Shown: positions 27,467-38,713 of the stretch, one piece after another | Layout: each line of letters opens with the position of its first letter | Position numbering within the stretch: position 1 is the first letter of the stretch | NCBI GenBank assembly: GCA_023254175.1 | Contig: JALQYJ010000107.1 | Coordinates: 1 to 64,000 of the forward strand | Reading direction: 5' to 3' | From: Runella sp. | Lineage (GTDB): Bacteria; Bacteroidota; Bacteroidia; Cytophagales; Spirosomataceae | Length of the DNA stretch: 64,000 nt | Translations under genes and position numbers: made by a program | The notes under the pieces: model-generated | What the model saw: only the letters and a program-made list of their open reading frames with translations | What the model was told of the DNA's origin: nothing | Database searches by the model: none

Positions 27467-30331
27467 CTACTTTTGTGAGCCACTACCAAGCTGCGAAGCC
27501 TTTTGAGAAGAAACAGGGCTAAGTCCTTGACGGATTCCCTTTTCGACCATTGGAAGACCCTCTGACATCCACTTGGGAGCAGGCGCATCTTTGAGGTAGT
27601 GGTCAAAATATTGGTACAAACGTACAGCAAAATCTTTCATATTTTGTCGTTTTGTTAATCCATGTTTTTCTCCGTTGTAATTAAGCATCCAAACGGGCTT
27701 GTTGAGGCGCTTGAGTGCCATGTAAAATTCGATACCTTGGTACCAAGGCACAGCACCGTCGTCGTCGTTGTGCATCATCAACACAGGTGTTTCGATTTTG
27801 GGAGCGTGGAAAAGTGGCGAGTTTTCGAGGTATTGCATGGGCTTTTCCCAAAGTGTCCCACCAATGCGGGTTTGGGTACGCTCGTACTGCGCTTGTCGCG
27901 ACATCCCTGAATCCCAGCGAATACCGCCGTAGGCACTTGTCATGTTTGACACGGGAGCACCTGCCTCGGCCGCGCGGAATAAATTGGTTTGGGTCACGAG
28001 GTAAGCTGTTTGATAGCCGCCCCAGCTGTGGCCCGAGATACCAATTTTGTCTTTATCCACAAACCCTTTGTCAATGATACTCAACACGCCAGGTACGATG
28101 CAGTTGTACGCGCTTTGGCCAGGGTAGCCGTCTTTATAGACAATATCAGGTACAAAAACCACGTACCCGTTGCTGGTAAAGTACGAGAAGTTGATGTACG
28201 AGCGAATCGGACGAGGAGCGTAGTGGGTATGGATATTTTCTGAGTTTTTCTCGTAGAAATACGTCATCATTGGGTATTTCTTGGTTGGGTCGAAGTTCTC
28301 AGGTTTGTAGAGTAGCCCTTGCAAGGGTGTACCATCACCCGCACGCCAATTGACGATTTCGACGCTTCCCCACCAGTAATTGGCTTGCTGGATGTTGGCT
28401 TCGGTAACGCGTTTTACGTTTTTGAAACTCAAATCCGTCGCGTACCAATCGGGGTATTCTTTGAACGTTTCTTTGCTGAAAAGAATACGGTCGGCGTCTT
28501 TGGCCTTCAACACGGTCATTCCCACTTTAAAATCGCCTTCGTACAAACGCTGTATAGCACTGCCCGTTAGCTGACTGAAACCTTCTTGGCGAGTAGTTTC
28601 GTTGACCGTACGCAACAAAAGAGACTTACCAAGGTCGATGTTTCGTTCTTCGGCATCCAAACGTACGTAGCGGTACTGGTTTTTGGCTGCGCGTCCATTG
28701 GTTAATTTTACGAGTGATGCTGGTTTTTTAGGGTCAATTTGCCAAATATCAAAACGGTCATATACCAACAAATACTGGTCGTTTTTCGTCCAGCCTGCTA
28801 TGCCATACGGATTAGGAAAATCGGGGTGGTCGTCTTCTTCGTCGGCGTAGCTAACGTTTTTATTGCTGGTCAACTGAATGGTTTGATTGGCGGCGACATC
28901 GTACGCAAACCAAGCGGTGTCAGGGTTAGAGAACCAATACAAAAATTTGCCTTCGGGCGACGTACGTACATTGCCTTCTATTTTCTCTTTGGCTAATTTC
29001 TTAGCCCCATCTCGTACACTGATGATGTAGGCATCTTCTTTGGGGTTCCAATCCCAGTGTTGGTTTGAATAACGGCGATTAGAAGTCCCGACGACAAAGT
29101 CAGCATTCCCCTCGTTAACAAGCTCTACTTCGGGGACTTCGAGGTTGCCTAGTTGCGTCAATTTTAAGTCGTTAAGGTGAGCAACGGCTAGGTATGACTT
29201 CTTTTTGTCGCGTTCAAGGCTCACTTTTTGTTGCGTTTGAAGGCGCTCGTCTTGCCAGTGCCAAACCTCTACGTTAACCGTTTCTTCAGGAAGTAATGTA
29301 GTGTCCTGAACGATGGGTTTAGGATTGGTTCCGAAAAACAATTTAGACCCATCTTTGGCAAAACGAGGGGTGAATTCGCTGCTTACAAGCCAGCCTTGAG
29401 CGGCAGGTTGATTGGTTTCGTCGGCGAGGCGAGCGGCAGTTGCCTGGCCTGCTTTCCAATAAAATAGCTTGGGAAGACGAATTTGGGTTTTGCTATTGGT
29501 ATCTAGGTCGGTAATAAAAGCGAGTTGTTCGCCGTTTTCATCAAACGCCAATTTTTTGAACTTGTGTTTGGTGTGTCCTTCGTAGACCTGTTGAAGTAGG
29601 TTGGAAGCAGGTTCAAATACATAAACTCCCGCTTTAGTAGAATCGCTGCCCGTGGTCGAAAAGGCCAACCGTTTGCCATTTTTTGCCACTTCGTAGTCGG
29701 TGACAAACGAAAAAGCGCGTTCGGTGCTGGTCTTGAGCATACGAGTTACTAGCCGATACCCGTTTTCATCCGATTCACGTTTGCTGCGTTTGGTAGGTAC
29801 TTTTTTGGTGGTATCGGGTTTTACTTTAGGGCTTTCTCCTAAAAACGCTACCCATTCACTGCCTTTTTCGGGTAACTTAAATGACTGAATGGCAGGAAAT
29901 TTGCTGAGTTTTTTGGTCGAAAGGGCATAGATCCCTAGCGAGTCCTTCGGCATTTCGTCTTTTTTCTTTTTAGCCCGTTTGGCTGCTTTGGTAGCGCTCA
30001 ATTGAGGCTTGATTTTGAAGATGGCAAATTCCGAATCGTTCGAAAAGCGCAATTCGCCACCGCGAGCTACTGAATCGGTTTGGTTGGTGACAAAATGTTG
30101 AAAAACGACTTTCCCGTCGCCTTCTTGGGGATTGAGGGCATACCCAAACCACTGTCCGTTGTTGCTGACGATGCGCTCAGGAATATCCTTCCAAAAGTCG
30201 TACACATCGTGAGTAAGGGCTTTTTTTTCAATCGGCGCGGGGGGCGGCGTTGTCTTTTTGGGTTTCTTTTGGGCGAAAGCAGTATAACAGCCCAATAGAA
30301 ATAATGAAGTGTAAAGGAGAAGTTTTTTCAT
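27467..30331 (-). CDS. S9 family prolyl oligopeptidase-like peptidase, secreted
   Basis: 954 aa; signal peptide; GISGHSWGGYQTAYLVTQ nucleophile elbow, NDDDGAVPWYQGIEFYMAL, GEKHGL. Confidence 0.92.
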   Translation of the reverse strand: MKKLLLYTSLFLLGCYTAFAQKKPKKTTPPPAPIEKKALTHDVYDFWKDIPERIVSNNGQWFGYALNPQEGDGKVVFQHFVTNQTDSVARGGELRFSNDSEFAIFKIKPQLSATKAAKRAKKKKDEMPKDSLGIYALSTKKLSKFPAIQSFKLPEKGSEWVAFLGESPKVKPDTTKKVPTKRSKRESDENGYRLVTRMLKTSTERAFSFVTDYEVAKNGKRLAFSTTGSDSTKAGVYVFEPASNLLQQVYEGHTKHKFKKLAFDENGEQLAFITDLDTNSKTQIRLPKLFYWKAGQATAARLADETNQPAAQGWLVSSEFTPRFAKDGSKLFFGTNPKPIVQDTTLLPEETVNVEVWHWQDERLQTQQKVSLERDKKKSYLAVAHLNDLKLTQLGNLEVPEVELVNEGNADFVVGTSNRRYSNQHWDWNPKEDAYIISVRDGAKKLAKEKIEGNVRTSPEGKFLYWFSNPDTAWFAYDVAANQTIQLTSNKNVSYADEEDDHPDFPNPYGIAGWTKNDQYLLVYDRFDIWQIDPKKPASLVKLTNGRAAKNQYRYVRLDAEERNIDLGKSLLLRTVNETTRQEGFSQLTGSAIQRLYEGDFKVGMTVLKAKDADRILFSKETFKEYPDWYATDLSFKNVKRVTEANIQQANYWWGSVEIVNWRAGDGTPLQGLLYKPENFDPTKKYPMMTYFYEKNSENIHTHYAPRPIRSYINFSYFTSNGYVVFVPDIVYKDGYPGQSAYNCIVPGVLSIIDKGFVDKDKIGISGHSWGGYQTAYLVTQTNLFRAAEAGAPVSNMTSAYGGIRWDSGMSRQAQYERTQTRIGGTLWEKPMQYLENSPLFHAPKIETPVLMMHNDDDGAVPWYQGIEFYMALKRLNKPVWMLNYNGEKHGLTKRQNMKDFAVRLYQYFDHYLKDAPAPKWMSEGLPMVEKGIRQGLSPVSSQKASQLGSGSQK

Positions 30332-30434
30332 GAAAATGAGCGTATTTAGTATTCAAAAATACGGTAATGAAGCGTTTTATTGGTAAATTATCCTCAATTT
30401 TGCGACATAATCTCAAACTTCTTAGTCGAAACTG

Positions 30435-31238
30435 ATGAAAATTGCCATTGTAGGTTGCGGAAACATGGGAATGGCCTTTGCCAAGTCGTTTTTGCAATAT
30501 GATTTAGTAAAAAAAGAAAACCTTCTTTTGATTGAAAAAAGCGCCAATCGCGCCGAAAACCTGCGAACCGAAAACACGGGTGTGGTTGTCGAAACCATCA
30601 GTGCGCACGTGGGTGAGTACGATGTCGTGATTTTGTCGGTGAAGCCGCAAGATTTCGGTATGGTTCAGGACGCCTTGCGGGAGGTACTTCAACCGCAGCA
30701 AGTGGTTTTGTCAATCATGGCGGGGATTCCGATTTCTACCATTCAAGAAAGCCTAAATCACCGTTTGGTCATCAGGGCCATGCCTAATACCCCCGCCATG
30801 TTGGGAATGGGTATCACGGGCTTTTCGGCGGCGAAAGAGTTGAGTTTTGCCCAATTGCTAAAAGTCGATAACCTTATCAATGCCACGGGGCGCTCGGTGT
30901 TTTTGGAGGACGAGTCTATGCTTGATGCCGTAACGGCTTTGAGCGGTAGCGGTCCTGCGTATTTCTATTATTTGGTCAAAGCGATGGTGGAAGCAGGTAA
31001 GCAGATGGGTTTTGAGGAGTCGATGGCGACCTTGCTAGTGAAGCAAACCATGCTGGGCTCTTTCCACCTTATTAATAACGCCGATAAGAGCCTCGATGAT
31101 TTAATTAAAGCGGTGGCTTCCAAAGGTGGAACCACCGAAGCCGCGCTTCGCGAGTTTGAGGCAGGTAGCCTTGCCCAAACGCTCCAAACGGGGATTTTGG
31201 CTGCCGAACGTCGTGCTAAAGAACTCTCAAAAGGATAG
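30435..31238 (+). CDS. proC: Pyrroline-5-carboxylate reductase
   Basis: 267 aa; IVGCGNMGMAFAKS, RAMPNTPAMLGMGITG, AVTALSGSGPAYFYYLVKAM, ASKGGTTEAAL. Confidence 0.96.
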   Translation: MKIAIVGCGNMGMAFAKSFLQYDLVKKENLLLIEKSANRAENLRTENTGVVVETISAHVGEYDVVILSVKPQDFGMVQDALREVLQPQQVVLSIMAGIPISTIQESLNHRLVIRAMPNTPAMLGMGITGFSAAKELSFAQLLKVDNLINATGRSVFLEDESMLDAVTALSGSGPAYFYYLVKAMVEAGKQMGFEESMATLLVKQTMLGSFHLINNADKSLDDLIKAVASKGGTTEAALREFEAGSLAQTLQTGILAAERRAKELSKG

Positions 31239-31359
31239 TGCGCGTGGTGTAAGATTTATTATCAAAAAAAAAAACGGGACTTCCCAACGTTCTGGTGCTT
31301 TGGGAAGTCTTACCTTTATAGATTGCATAATTTCAACGAAGCCTTTTCGTTTGTTTTAC

Positions 31360-34300
31360 ATGAAGCATATTGTACGCATTCTAGTTGTATTGTTTTTGGT
31401 GCTGGGAGAAGGGCGTGCGCAAACCCCCTCGGCGGTTCGTTTTGTGCGTAATCAAGGCCAATGGGACGCCGACGTACGTTACCGTGCCGATATTCCAGGA
31501 GGTTATTTGCTCCTCAAAGAAAAATCGTTGATGTACGTATTTCAGGAAGAAAACCCGTTGCGAAGTATTCATACTACGGGTGAGCGCCTATCCAATGTAC
31601 GTACAAGTTCGTTGGTCAATGGACACGCTGTTGAAGTACTATTTGAGGGTGCGTCTTCGGCTATAAAAATGAAAGAAGACCACTCAAATGCTGCTAAGTT
31701 TAACTATTTTTTAGGCAATGACCCTAGCAAATGGGCGCAAAATGTGCCTTCGTTTGGCGAGATTGTCTATGAAGATGTCTATCCTGGCATCGACTTTAAA
31801 ATGTATGCTTTTCGCCAAACCCTCAAATACGAGTTTTTGGTGGATCCTCAGGCTGATGCCTCTAAAATTAAGCTTCGTTACGAGGGTAGTAAGTCGTTAA
31901 AGTTGGAAGATAATCAATTGGCGATTGAAACTTCCATCAATACGTTTCGGGAGTTAAAACCTTATACTTACCAAGAAATCAACAACCGTACCCGCGAAGT
32001 AGTAGCTCATTATCAGTTAGATGGAAATCAGTTGTCGTTTAACTTTCCCAAAGGATATGACCGTACACAAGCATTGACGATTGACCCTGAGCTGGTATTT
32101 TCGACTTTTTCGGGTTCGTTTGCCAACAACTTTGGGCATGCCGCTACCTACGACGAACAAGGAAACCTGTATTCAATTGGTACACTTCACTCGACGGGAG
32201 CTTTCCCAGCCACTGCAGGAGCGTTTCAGCGCCAAGCAACTTTGAGTGTGGACATGGGCTTGCTTAAGTTTAGCCCCGATGGAACTCGCCTTCTTTATGG
32301 AACTTACATCGGAGGCTCAGATACCGATGTACCTCATAGTATGATTGTGAACAATAAAGGCGAGTTGGTGGTGTTTGGAACAACTTCTTCCCAAAACTTC
32401 CCATTATCAGCAGGAGCTTATCAGACACGGTTTGGTGGGGGAACTCCCGTGGAGCCTGTTGGGGGATTTCAGTATACCAACGGTAGCGACATTTTTGTGT
32501 TAAAACTCAGTGCCGACGGGTCAACATTAGTCGCAAGTACGCTGGTTGGTGGAAATGGCAATGACGGGATTTGCCGCACCTTTGATTTTAATTTGATAAA
32601 CTACAGCGATGAGTTTAGGGGAGAAGTAGTGGTAGATGAAAAAGACAATGTGTATGTGGGGACTTCGACGAACTCGACCAATTTTCCAACGGCTAACCCC
32701 ACCACGGCTCAGTACGGTGGTGGTCGTCAAGATGCAGTGGTATTTAAGCTAAGTTCAGACCTCAGAACAATGATTATGAGTACTTACTTGGGTGGCACAG
32801 CTGCTGACGGAGCCTATGGGGTAAAATGGGCTCCATCGGGTGCCTTATACGTCGCTGGCTTGACTCGAAGCTCAAATTTGCCCGCCAAAACGACCGCATT
32901 CAAAAGTACTAAAAGTGGCGAAGAAGATGGTTTTGTGGCTAAGTTTGTAAATGACAAACTCGACCAACTTACTTACCTCGGGACGGATAGTTCGGACGTT
33001 GCGTATTTGTTGGACGTGGATGCTGAAGAAAATGTTCACGTTTTTGGACTAACGCGTGGGCGTTATCCTACCACAGCAGGGGTTTATAGTAATACCAACG
33101 CGGGACAGTTTATTCATGCTTTAGATAAAACACTTTCGCGAACATTATTTTCAACCACTATCGGCTCCTCAAGAGCAAGACCCGATATTGCACCGACAGC
33201 CTTTTTGGTCAATGAATGTGGGAATATTTATTTGTCGGGGTGGGGAGGAATTGTTAATTCTCGAAATGGCTATAATCCCACAAGTAGTACAATTGGCCTT
33301 CCAACAACGCCTGATGCGTATCGACAAACTACCACAGGAAGCAACTTCTATATCGCTATTTTAGAAAAGGGGGCTAAATCGTTGCTTTACGGTACATTTA
33401 TTGGAAGCACAGTATCAAGTTCTGATGGTGACCATGTGGACGGTGGGACGAGCCGTTTTGCTAAAAATGGGGTAATTTATCAGGCCACTTGCGTATGCCG
33501 CCAAGCTAACTTCCCTTCGACTCCCAACGTGTGGGCAGTGAACCGTAACAGTGCAGATTGTAACAATGCGGCTTTTAAATTTGATATTGACCGTCTCAAG
33601 GCTGATTTTGATGTGTACCAAGGTTCGGCCAAAAACGTACTTTCGGGGTGCGTGCCTATGACATTAGAATTCTTAAATACAAGCGAAGGGGGAAAGACGT
33701 ATACGTGGTCGGTACAAGGAAATAACATCTCACTAGACCCGTTGAAAGCCACGTACACTTTTAATCAGCCAGGTGAATACCGCGTGACATTACGGGCATC
33801 TAATCCCCTGGTTTGTCGTGGGCAGGATGTAGTGACAAAAATTATCAAAGTGGGCGTAAGCAAAGCTGCTGCTAGTGGGGATACCACGGTTTGTAGCAAT
33901 GTAGGCGTACCGCTCAAAGCCACGGGTGGGTTGAAATATTCGTGGACTCCTGCGGCGGGTTTGAGCAATCCTAACATTGCCAATCCCATTGCGAAAGTAA
34001 ATGCTACAACCAATTTTATCTGTACCATTACGGATTCGGCATGTGTCGTTACACGTACCGTAACCGTCAAAATCAACAATGATAAACCTGATTTTGCGGC
34101 ATTTAAGGATACTACAATTTGTGTAGGACAAAGTGCCGTTTTGAGCGCTCAAGGTAATGCCACTCGTTATCGCTGGACTCCTTCGTTGACGTTGAGTGAC
34201 TCAGTCGGAACGCGAGTAATGGCCAAACCGTTGGTGACAACAGTCTACACCGTGACGGGGCAATATGCCGATGGCTGTTTACCACAAAAAAACATTACTG

Positions 34301-35028
34301 TACGAATCGATAACAACAAACCTGATTTTAGGGTAACTCCCGATACAACAGTATGTGCGGGACAAACGGCCATGTTGTTAGCGCAGGGAGCGGGTACAAT
34401 CCGTTGGAAAGCTTCACCGACGTTGTCAGATACTACTGTAAAAAACCCCATTGCATCTCCTTTGCAAACCACCACGTATACCGTGACAGCGGTGTATCCT
34501 GATGGTTGTAAACCAAGCAAAACGGTAACAGTAAATGTGGAAAGTGGCCCGCAAAATACGAGCTTTGAAGTAGTACCTACGTACGCTTGTGGAAAATCAA
34601 CGATGGTACAGTATGTCAATAAAACAACTGGTGCTTCTCGCTATGAGTGGGATTTTGGCAATGGCGTAAAATCAGGGGTAGCAGCTCCTGCGGCGTTGGA
34701 TTATACTCAAAATGGAATCTATCAAGTAACGCTCAAAGCGTATTCGCCGAGAGGGTGTGCGAGTACCGTGACGCAGTCGGTGTCGGTATTGAATTTGGAT
34801 AAAATTCCGAACGTAATCACCCCCAATGGCGATGGCAAAAACGATACTTTCGTGGTAGGCGCTCCAAATACCCGAATTGAAATTTTTAACCGCTGGGGGA
34901 AACGCGTTTTCGCTAGTGACAACTACGCCGAAGATTGGGGAAAAGGTGTTTTAAATGGTACTTATTACTACCAACTCACGCTGCCAGGCAATTCGATTTG
35001 TAAAGGCTGGATTCAAGTAATTGAATAG
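31360..35028 (+). CDS. Large secreted protein with SBBP-like beta-propeller repeats, PKD/Ig-like repeats and T9SS type B (gliding motility-associated) C-terminal domain
   Basis: ORF track begins at 31126 inside proC; signal peptide MKHIVRILVVLFLVLGEGRAQ starts at 31360; C-terminus PNVITPNGDGKNDTFVV...IEIFNRWGKRVFAS. Confidence 0.92.
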   Translation: MKHIVRILVVLFLVLGEGRAQTPSAVRFVRNQGQWDADVRYRADIPGGYLLLKEKSLMYVFQEENPLRSIHTTGERLSNVRTSSLVNGHAVEVLFEGASSAIKMKEDHSNAAKFNYFLGNDPSKWAQNVPSFGEIVYEDVYPGIDFKMYAFRQTLKYEFLVDPQADASKIKLRYEGSKSLKLEDNQLAIETSINTFRELKPYTYQEINNRTREVVAHYQLDGNQLSFNFPKGYDRTQALTIDPELVFSTFSGSFANNFGHAATYDEQGNLYSIGTLHSTGAFPATAGAFQRQATLSVDMGLLKFSPDGTRLLYGTYIGGSDTDVPHSMIVNNKGELVVFGTTSSQNFPLSAGAYQTRFGGGTPVEPVGGFQYTNGSDIFVLKLSADGSTLVASTLVGGNGNDGICRTFDFNLINYSDEFRGEVVVDEKDNVYVGTSTNSTNFPTANPTTAQYGGGRQDAVVFKLSSDLRTMIMSTYLGGTAADGAYGVKWAPSGALYVAGLTRSSNLPAKTTAFKSTKSGEEDGFVAKFVNDKLDQLTYLGTDSSDVAYLLDVDAEENVHVFGLTRGRYPTTAGVYSNTNAGQFIHALDKTLSRTLFSTTIGSSRARPDIAPTAFLVNECGNIYLSGWGGIVNSRNGYNPTSSTIGLPTTPDAYRQTTTGSNFYIAILEKGAKSLLYGTFIGSTVSSSDGDHVDGGTSRFAKNGVIYQATCVCRQANFPSTPNVWAVNRNSADCNNAAFKFDIDRLKADFDVYQGSAKNVLSGCVPMTLEFLNTSEGGKTYTWSVQGNNISLDPLKATYTFNQPGEYRVTLRASNPLVCRGQDVVTKIIKVGVSKAAASGDTTVCSNVGVPLKATGGLKYSWTPAAGLSNPNIANPIAKVNATTNFICTITDSACVVTRTVTVKINNDKPDFAAFKDTTICVGQSAVLSAQGNATRYRWTPSLTLSDSVGTRVMAKPLVTTVYTVTGQYADGCLPQKNITVRIDNNKPDFRVTPDTTVCAGQTAMLLAQGAGTIRWKASPTLSDTTVKNPIASPLQTTTYTVTAVYPDGCKPSKTVTVNVESGPQNTSFEVVPTYACGKSTMVQYVNKTTGASRYEWDFGNGVKSGVAAPAALDYTQNGIYQVTLKAYSPRGCASTVTQSVSVLNLDKIPNVITPNGDGKNDTFVVGAPNTRIEIFNRWGKRVFASDNYAEDWGKGVLNGTYYYQLTLPGNSICKGWIQVIE

Positions 35029-35062
35029 GAACGAATGACGAATTTTGACTAACGATATTGGA

Positions 35063-35093
35063 ACAAAAAAGCGGACGAAAGCCGCTTTTTTGT
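35063..35093 (+). terminator. Rho-independent terminator
   Basis: ACAAAAAAGCGG-acgaaag-CCGCTTTTTTGT, 12-bp stem. Confidence 0.8.
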
Positions 35094-35128
35094 TTGTGTG
35101 TGGTTGCTCACAATCTCAACACGAATGT

Positions 35129-35839
35129 TTAGTCATCGCTACGACGACCGAGCAATAAGCTTGCGTAATAAAGCAAATTAGCTAAAGCACCCAATGCAGC
35201 GACTACATAGGTAAGGGCGGCCCATTGGAGGGCGTCTTTGGCCATTCCGTATTCGTTACGATTGACAACCCCGCGTTGTTCAACCCACGCCAAGGCGCGG
35301 CGGCTTGCATCAAATTCGACAGGAAGGGTAATCATGGCAAACAAGGTTACCCCTAAGTTGGCAGCGACTAAAATGGTTAAAATAGTAGTGCTAACAAGGC
35401 CTTGGTTGTAGAAAATGAATCCACCGATAAACATCATCGCCATGTTGAAAAAGTTCAGGATGTTGCTACACACCTGTACCACAGGTACTAAAGCCGAACG
35501 CATCTGCAAAGGGCTATATGCTACTTTATGTTGTACGGCGTGCCCGCATTCGTGGGCAGCTACGGCAGCAGCGGCTACGCTACGCCCATAATAGACATCA
35601 GCACTCAGGTTAACGGTTTTGTCGGCAGGGTTATAGTGGTCGGTGAGCATGCCTTCTACTTGGGTGATACGCACATCGTAGATGCCGTTGTCACGAAGCA
35701 TTTGGGCAGCAATGTCAGCACCACTCATGCCGTTCATTAATCCTACCTGCGAGTATTCGGTAAATTTGCTTTTTAGACGCCACTGGACAATCATACCAAT
35801 GACCATAAAGACAATTCCAATGAGAATTAAACCACCCAT
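35129..35839 (-). CDS. Zinc metallopeptidase, YugP-like
   Basis: 236 aa; VAAHECGHAVQHKVAYSPLQMRSALVPV. Confidence 0.93.
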   Translation of the reverse strand: MGGLILIGIVFMVIGMIVQWRLKSKFTEYSQVGLMNGMSGADIAAQMLRDNGIYDVRITQVEGMLTDHYNPADKTVNLSADVYYGRSVAAAAVAAHECGHAVQHKVAYSPLQMRSALVPVVQVCSNILNFFNMAMMFIGGFIFYNQGLVSTTILTILVAANLGVTLFAMITLPVEFDASRRALAWVEQRGVVNRNEYGMAKDALQWAALTYVVAALGALANLLYYASLLLGRRSDD

Positions 35840-35859
35840 GTTTGTTTAAATTTTTGCTG

Positions 35860-36372
35860 TCAATAACTTTTTTTAATCTTCTCGATAAGGGAAGTCGTAG
35901 AATAGCCCTTCACTAACGGAATGGTTTTTACGGTTCCTCCTCGATTAACAACAAAATCCGCACCAACGATGTTTTCTACTGTATAATCGTCGCCTTTGAC
36001 CAAAATATCAGGACAAATTGTCTGAATTAGCTCCAGTGGCGTAGGTTCTCCGAATAAAATGACAGCATCCACAAACCCCAACGAGGCCATTAAACGGGCG
36101 CGGGCATATTCGTTTACGACGGGGCGGAGAGGGCCTTTTAGCTTACTTACCGAGGCGTCAGTGTTGAGGCCAAGCACCATTCTATCGCCTAAGTTACGGG
36201 CTTTTTCGAGGTAGTCGATGTGCCCCAAGTGAACGATGTCAAAGCATCCGTTAGTAAATACAATTTTTTGACCTTTTGTTTGCCATGCGCGGGCGGCTTG
36301 CGCACCTTCTTCCCACGATAAAATTTTAGCGGCGGAGTTAAACATAAGATTGTTACGATTAACAGTTAACAA
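35860..36372 (-). CDS. rfaE2: D-glycero-beta-D-manno-heptose 1-phosphate adenylyltransferase
   Basis: 170 aa; [39 protein letters not shown]. Confidence 0.92.
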   Translation of the reverse strand: MLTVNRNNLMFNSAAKILSWEEGAQAARAWQTKGQKIVFTNGCFDIVHLGHIDYLEKARNLGDRMVLGLNTDASVSKLKGPLRPVVNEYARARLMASLGFVDAVILFGEPTPLELIQTICPDILVKGDDYTVENIVGADFVVNRGGTVKTIPLVKGYSTTSLIEKIKKSY

Positions 36373-36387
36373 TTTAGACAGATAACA

Positions 36388-37395
36388 TTACTCTACTTCG
36401 GTTTTTGGGCTTTTTACGAGGGTGATGATAAATGAAATTCCGCCTAGAATTAGCATCAAAATCATTTGAGTACCGTGGATGTAAGTTGCGAGGGCAAGGC
36501 CATCTTCTTCCGATAATCCGTAAAGTACCAATGCGCTACTTACCAACATATGATAGGTGGAAGTTCCTCCTGGTGTTGGTGCCGACATCCCCAAACCTCC
36601 CACGACCAGAACAGTTAACCCTGCTAATAGAGTGAGATGGGAAGACTCGGGCAGTACAAAAAAGCAAACGTAAGAACTCAGAAAATACATAATCCAAATC
36701 AGAACCGTATGGAATACAAACGCCCACGGATTCCGTAGTTTTCGGGCGCTCAATAAGCCCTCAATGAGACTCAGTACGAATCCTTCGATTTTGGCAAAAA
36801 GCGAATTTTGACGCAAACGGTCGGCATTTTTTTGGTAAAACCACCACGCAGTCCCCAAAAAACCTATTCCTAGTACCGCCAAACCTCCCAAAAGGGCTAT
36901 TCGACTGCTGCCACTTCCATGGCCTAATCTTAGCTTTTCGCCAAACAATTCCATGAAAAAATTGCTCAAACGACCAAATTCGAGCACAAATGCGAGGCCA
37001 ATCAAGAACAAAAGTGTCATAACGTCAAATACGCGCTCGGCCACTACGGTACCAAAACCGACGTTGATGGGTACTTTTTCGAGGCGATTGAGCGTGCCGC
37101 AGCGGGTCACTTCACCTGCCCTCGGAATGAGTTGGTTAGCAAAATACCCTGTAAAAACGGCTACGGTCGAGTCGAACGCAGAGGGGCGGTACCCCAGGGG
37201 TTCGAGGAGCATATTCCAACGGCAGGCACGGCTCCAAGCGGCAATAATAGTGAAGATGGTAACTAAAATTAGCCAGCTGTGATTGGCATATTTAATTTTC
37301 CCCCACATCTTATCTAATTCCTGGTCATTAAAAAGGTACCACATCAACCCACCTGCTACGGCAAGCGAAAGGCAGTATTTGAGAATATTTTTCAT
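36388..37395 (-). CDS. Lysylphosphatidylglycerol synthase TM domain / UPF0104 family protein
   Basis: 335 aa polytopic; RACRWNMLLEPLGYRPS, NQLIPRAGEVTRCGTLNRLEKVP, PTPGGTSTYH. Confidence 0.88.
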   Translation of the reverse strand: MKNILKYCLSLAVAGGLMWYLFNDQELDKMWGKIKYANHSWLILVTIFTIIAAWSRACRWNMLLEPLGYRPSAFDSTVAVFTGYFANQLIPRAGEVTRCGTLNRLEKVPINVGFGTVVAERVFDVMTLLFLIGLAFVLEFGRLSNFFMELFGEKLRLGHGSGSSRIALLGGLAVLGIGFLGTAWWFYQKNADRLRQNSLFAKIEGFVLSLIEGLLSARKLRNPWAFVFHTVLIWIMYFLSSYVCFFVLPESSHLTLLAGLTVLVVGGLGMSAPTPGGTSTYHMLVSSALVLYGLSEEDGLALATYIHGTQMILMLILGGISFIITLVKSPKTEVE

Positions 37396-37479
37396 TATAT
37401 GTTCTTTGTAGTGGATAGTCCATGGGTCTACGGTTAATAGTAGATTGCTTGTTTTCTATGGACTATTATCGACTGTTAC

Positions 37480-37827
37480 CTATAAAACTCCGTTATTTTC
37501 GTCGGGGAAAACGATTTTTGGTTTGAAGGTCTTGGCTTCTTCTTCGGTCATCATTCCGTACGAAATGATAATGACGACGTCGCCCACTTGGGCTTTGCGG
37601 GCTGCAGCACCATTGAGGCAAATAATGCCCGTATTGCGCTCTCCTTTAATGACATACGTGATGAGCCGTTCGCCATTGTTATTGTTGACTACGTGTACTT
37701 GTTCGTTTTCCAAGATACCCGCCGCTTCCATGAGGGCTTCGTCGATGGTGATGCTTCCTACGTAATTGAGTTCGGCTTGCGTTACTTTAACACGGTGGAT
37801 TTTTGACTTAAAAAGGGTAACAAACAT
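37480..37827 (-). CDS. panD: Aspartate 1-decarboxylase
   Basis: 115 aa; [43 protein letters not shown]. Confidence 0.96.
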   Translation of the reverse strand: MFVTLFKSKIHRVKVTQAELNYVGSITIDEALMEAAGILENEQVHVVNNNNGERLITYVIKGERNTGIICLNGAAARKAQVGDVVIIISYGMMTEEEAKTFKPKIVFPDENNGVL

Positions 37828-37861
37828 TGTTGTTTGGATTGTTTTCGCGGCAAATTTCAGT

Positions 37862-38704
37862 CTAAAAAACTATATTATCAATCAAGCGGACTTTTCCAAG
37901 GTGGGCTGCAATACACAGCGCGGTTTGTCCTTCGGGTTGTAGCTTATTAACATCTTGCAGACTGAAAGCATTCACAATCTCAAAATATTCTAAACGAAAA
38001 GCGGGTTGTTGAGCAAAGTGTGTATTTATCCAGCCTTTTACTTCGGCGGGAGTTCGTCCAGACAACAGTTGTGATTTAGCGGTACTTAACCCCGCGTAAA
38101 TGTGAGGGGCAATGGCGCGCTCGTCGACTGTAAGGTTGCGATTGCGCGATGACATCGCCAGTCCGTCTGCTTCGCGAAGGGTAGGGTGAGGGTGAAGCTC
38201 TATTTGAAATCCTAAATCAATCATCATGCGGCGTACAACCGCCACTTGTTGTAAGTCTTTTTGGCCAAAATAGGTACGGTCGGGCTGAACGACGTTGAAC
38301 AATTTGGAGACAACGACGCCCACACCGTTGAAGTGACCAGGGCGAAATTTGCCTTCCATGACACGTTCCAAATCTCCAAAATCGAAGGTTAAAAGGGGCT
38401 TTTCAGGGTACATTTCTTGAACGGACGGCGCAAAAACGGTGTCGCAACCAATGGTTTGGAGCAATTCACAGTCGGTTTCTAGCGTACGAGGATACCGAGC
38501 GAGGTCGTCGGGGTTGTTAAACTGAATCGGGTTGACAAAAATACTGCAAACCGTCAGGTCGTTTTGGGCGTTGGATGCCTCAATGAGCGACAAATGTCCT
38601 TCGTGAAGCGCACCCATCGTGGGGACGAATCCAACAGATTTGCCTTGTGCCCGTTCAGCCAGCAAGTAGGCTCGCAAATCGGCTATAGTGGGGAAAATGT
38701 GCAT
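37862..38704 (-). CDS. panC: Pantoate--beta-alanine ligase
   Basis: 280 aa; [40 protein letters not shown]. Confidence 0.96.
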   Translation of the reverse strand: MHIFPTIADLRAYLLAERAQGKSVGFVPTMGALHEGHLSLIEASNAQNDLTVCSIFVNPIQFNNPDDLARYPRTLETDCELLQTIGCDTVFAPSVQEMYPEKPLLTFDFGDLERVMEGKFRPGHFNGVGVVVSKLFNVVQPDRTYFGQKDLQQVAVVRRMMIDLGFQIELHPHPTLREADGLAMSSRNRNLTVDERAIAPHIYAGLSTAKSQLLSGRTPAEVKGWINTHFAQQPAFRLEYFEIVNAFSLQDVNKLQPEGQTALCIAAHLGKVRLIDNIVF

Positions 38705-38713
38705 TTTAGGTTT

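Noticed and set aside
31126-31359. N-terminal extension of the T9SS protein ORF into proC
   Set aside because: A signal peptide begins at 31360, and the extension lies within proC.
33790-34152. Minus-strand ORFs in the T9SS protein gene
   Set aside because: Antisense to Ig-like repeats; not independently supported.
37405-37480. Inverted words ATAGTCCAT...ATGGACTAT near 37410-37468
   Set aside because: Only 9-bp arms with a long gap; too weak to call.
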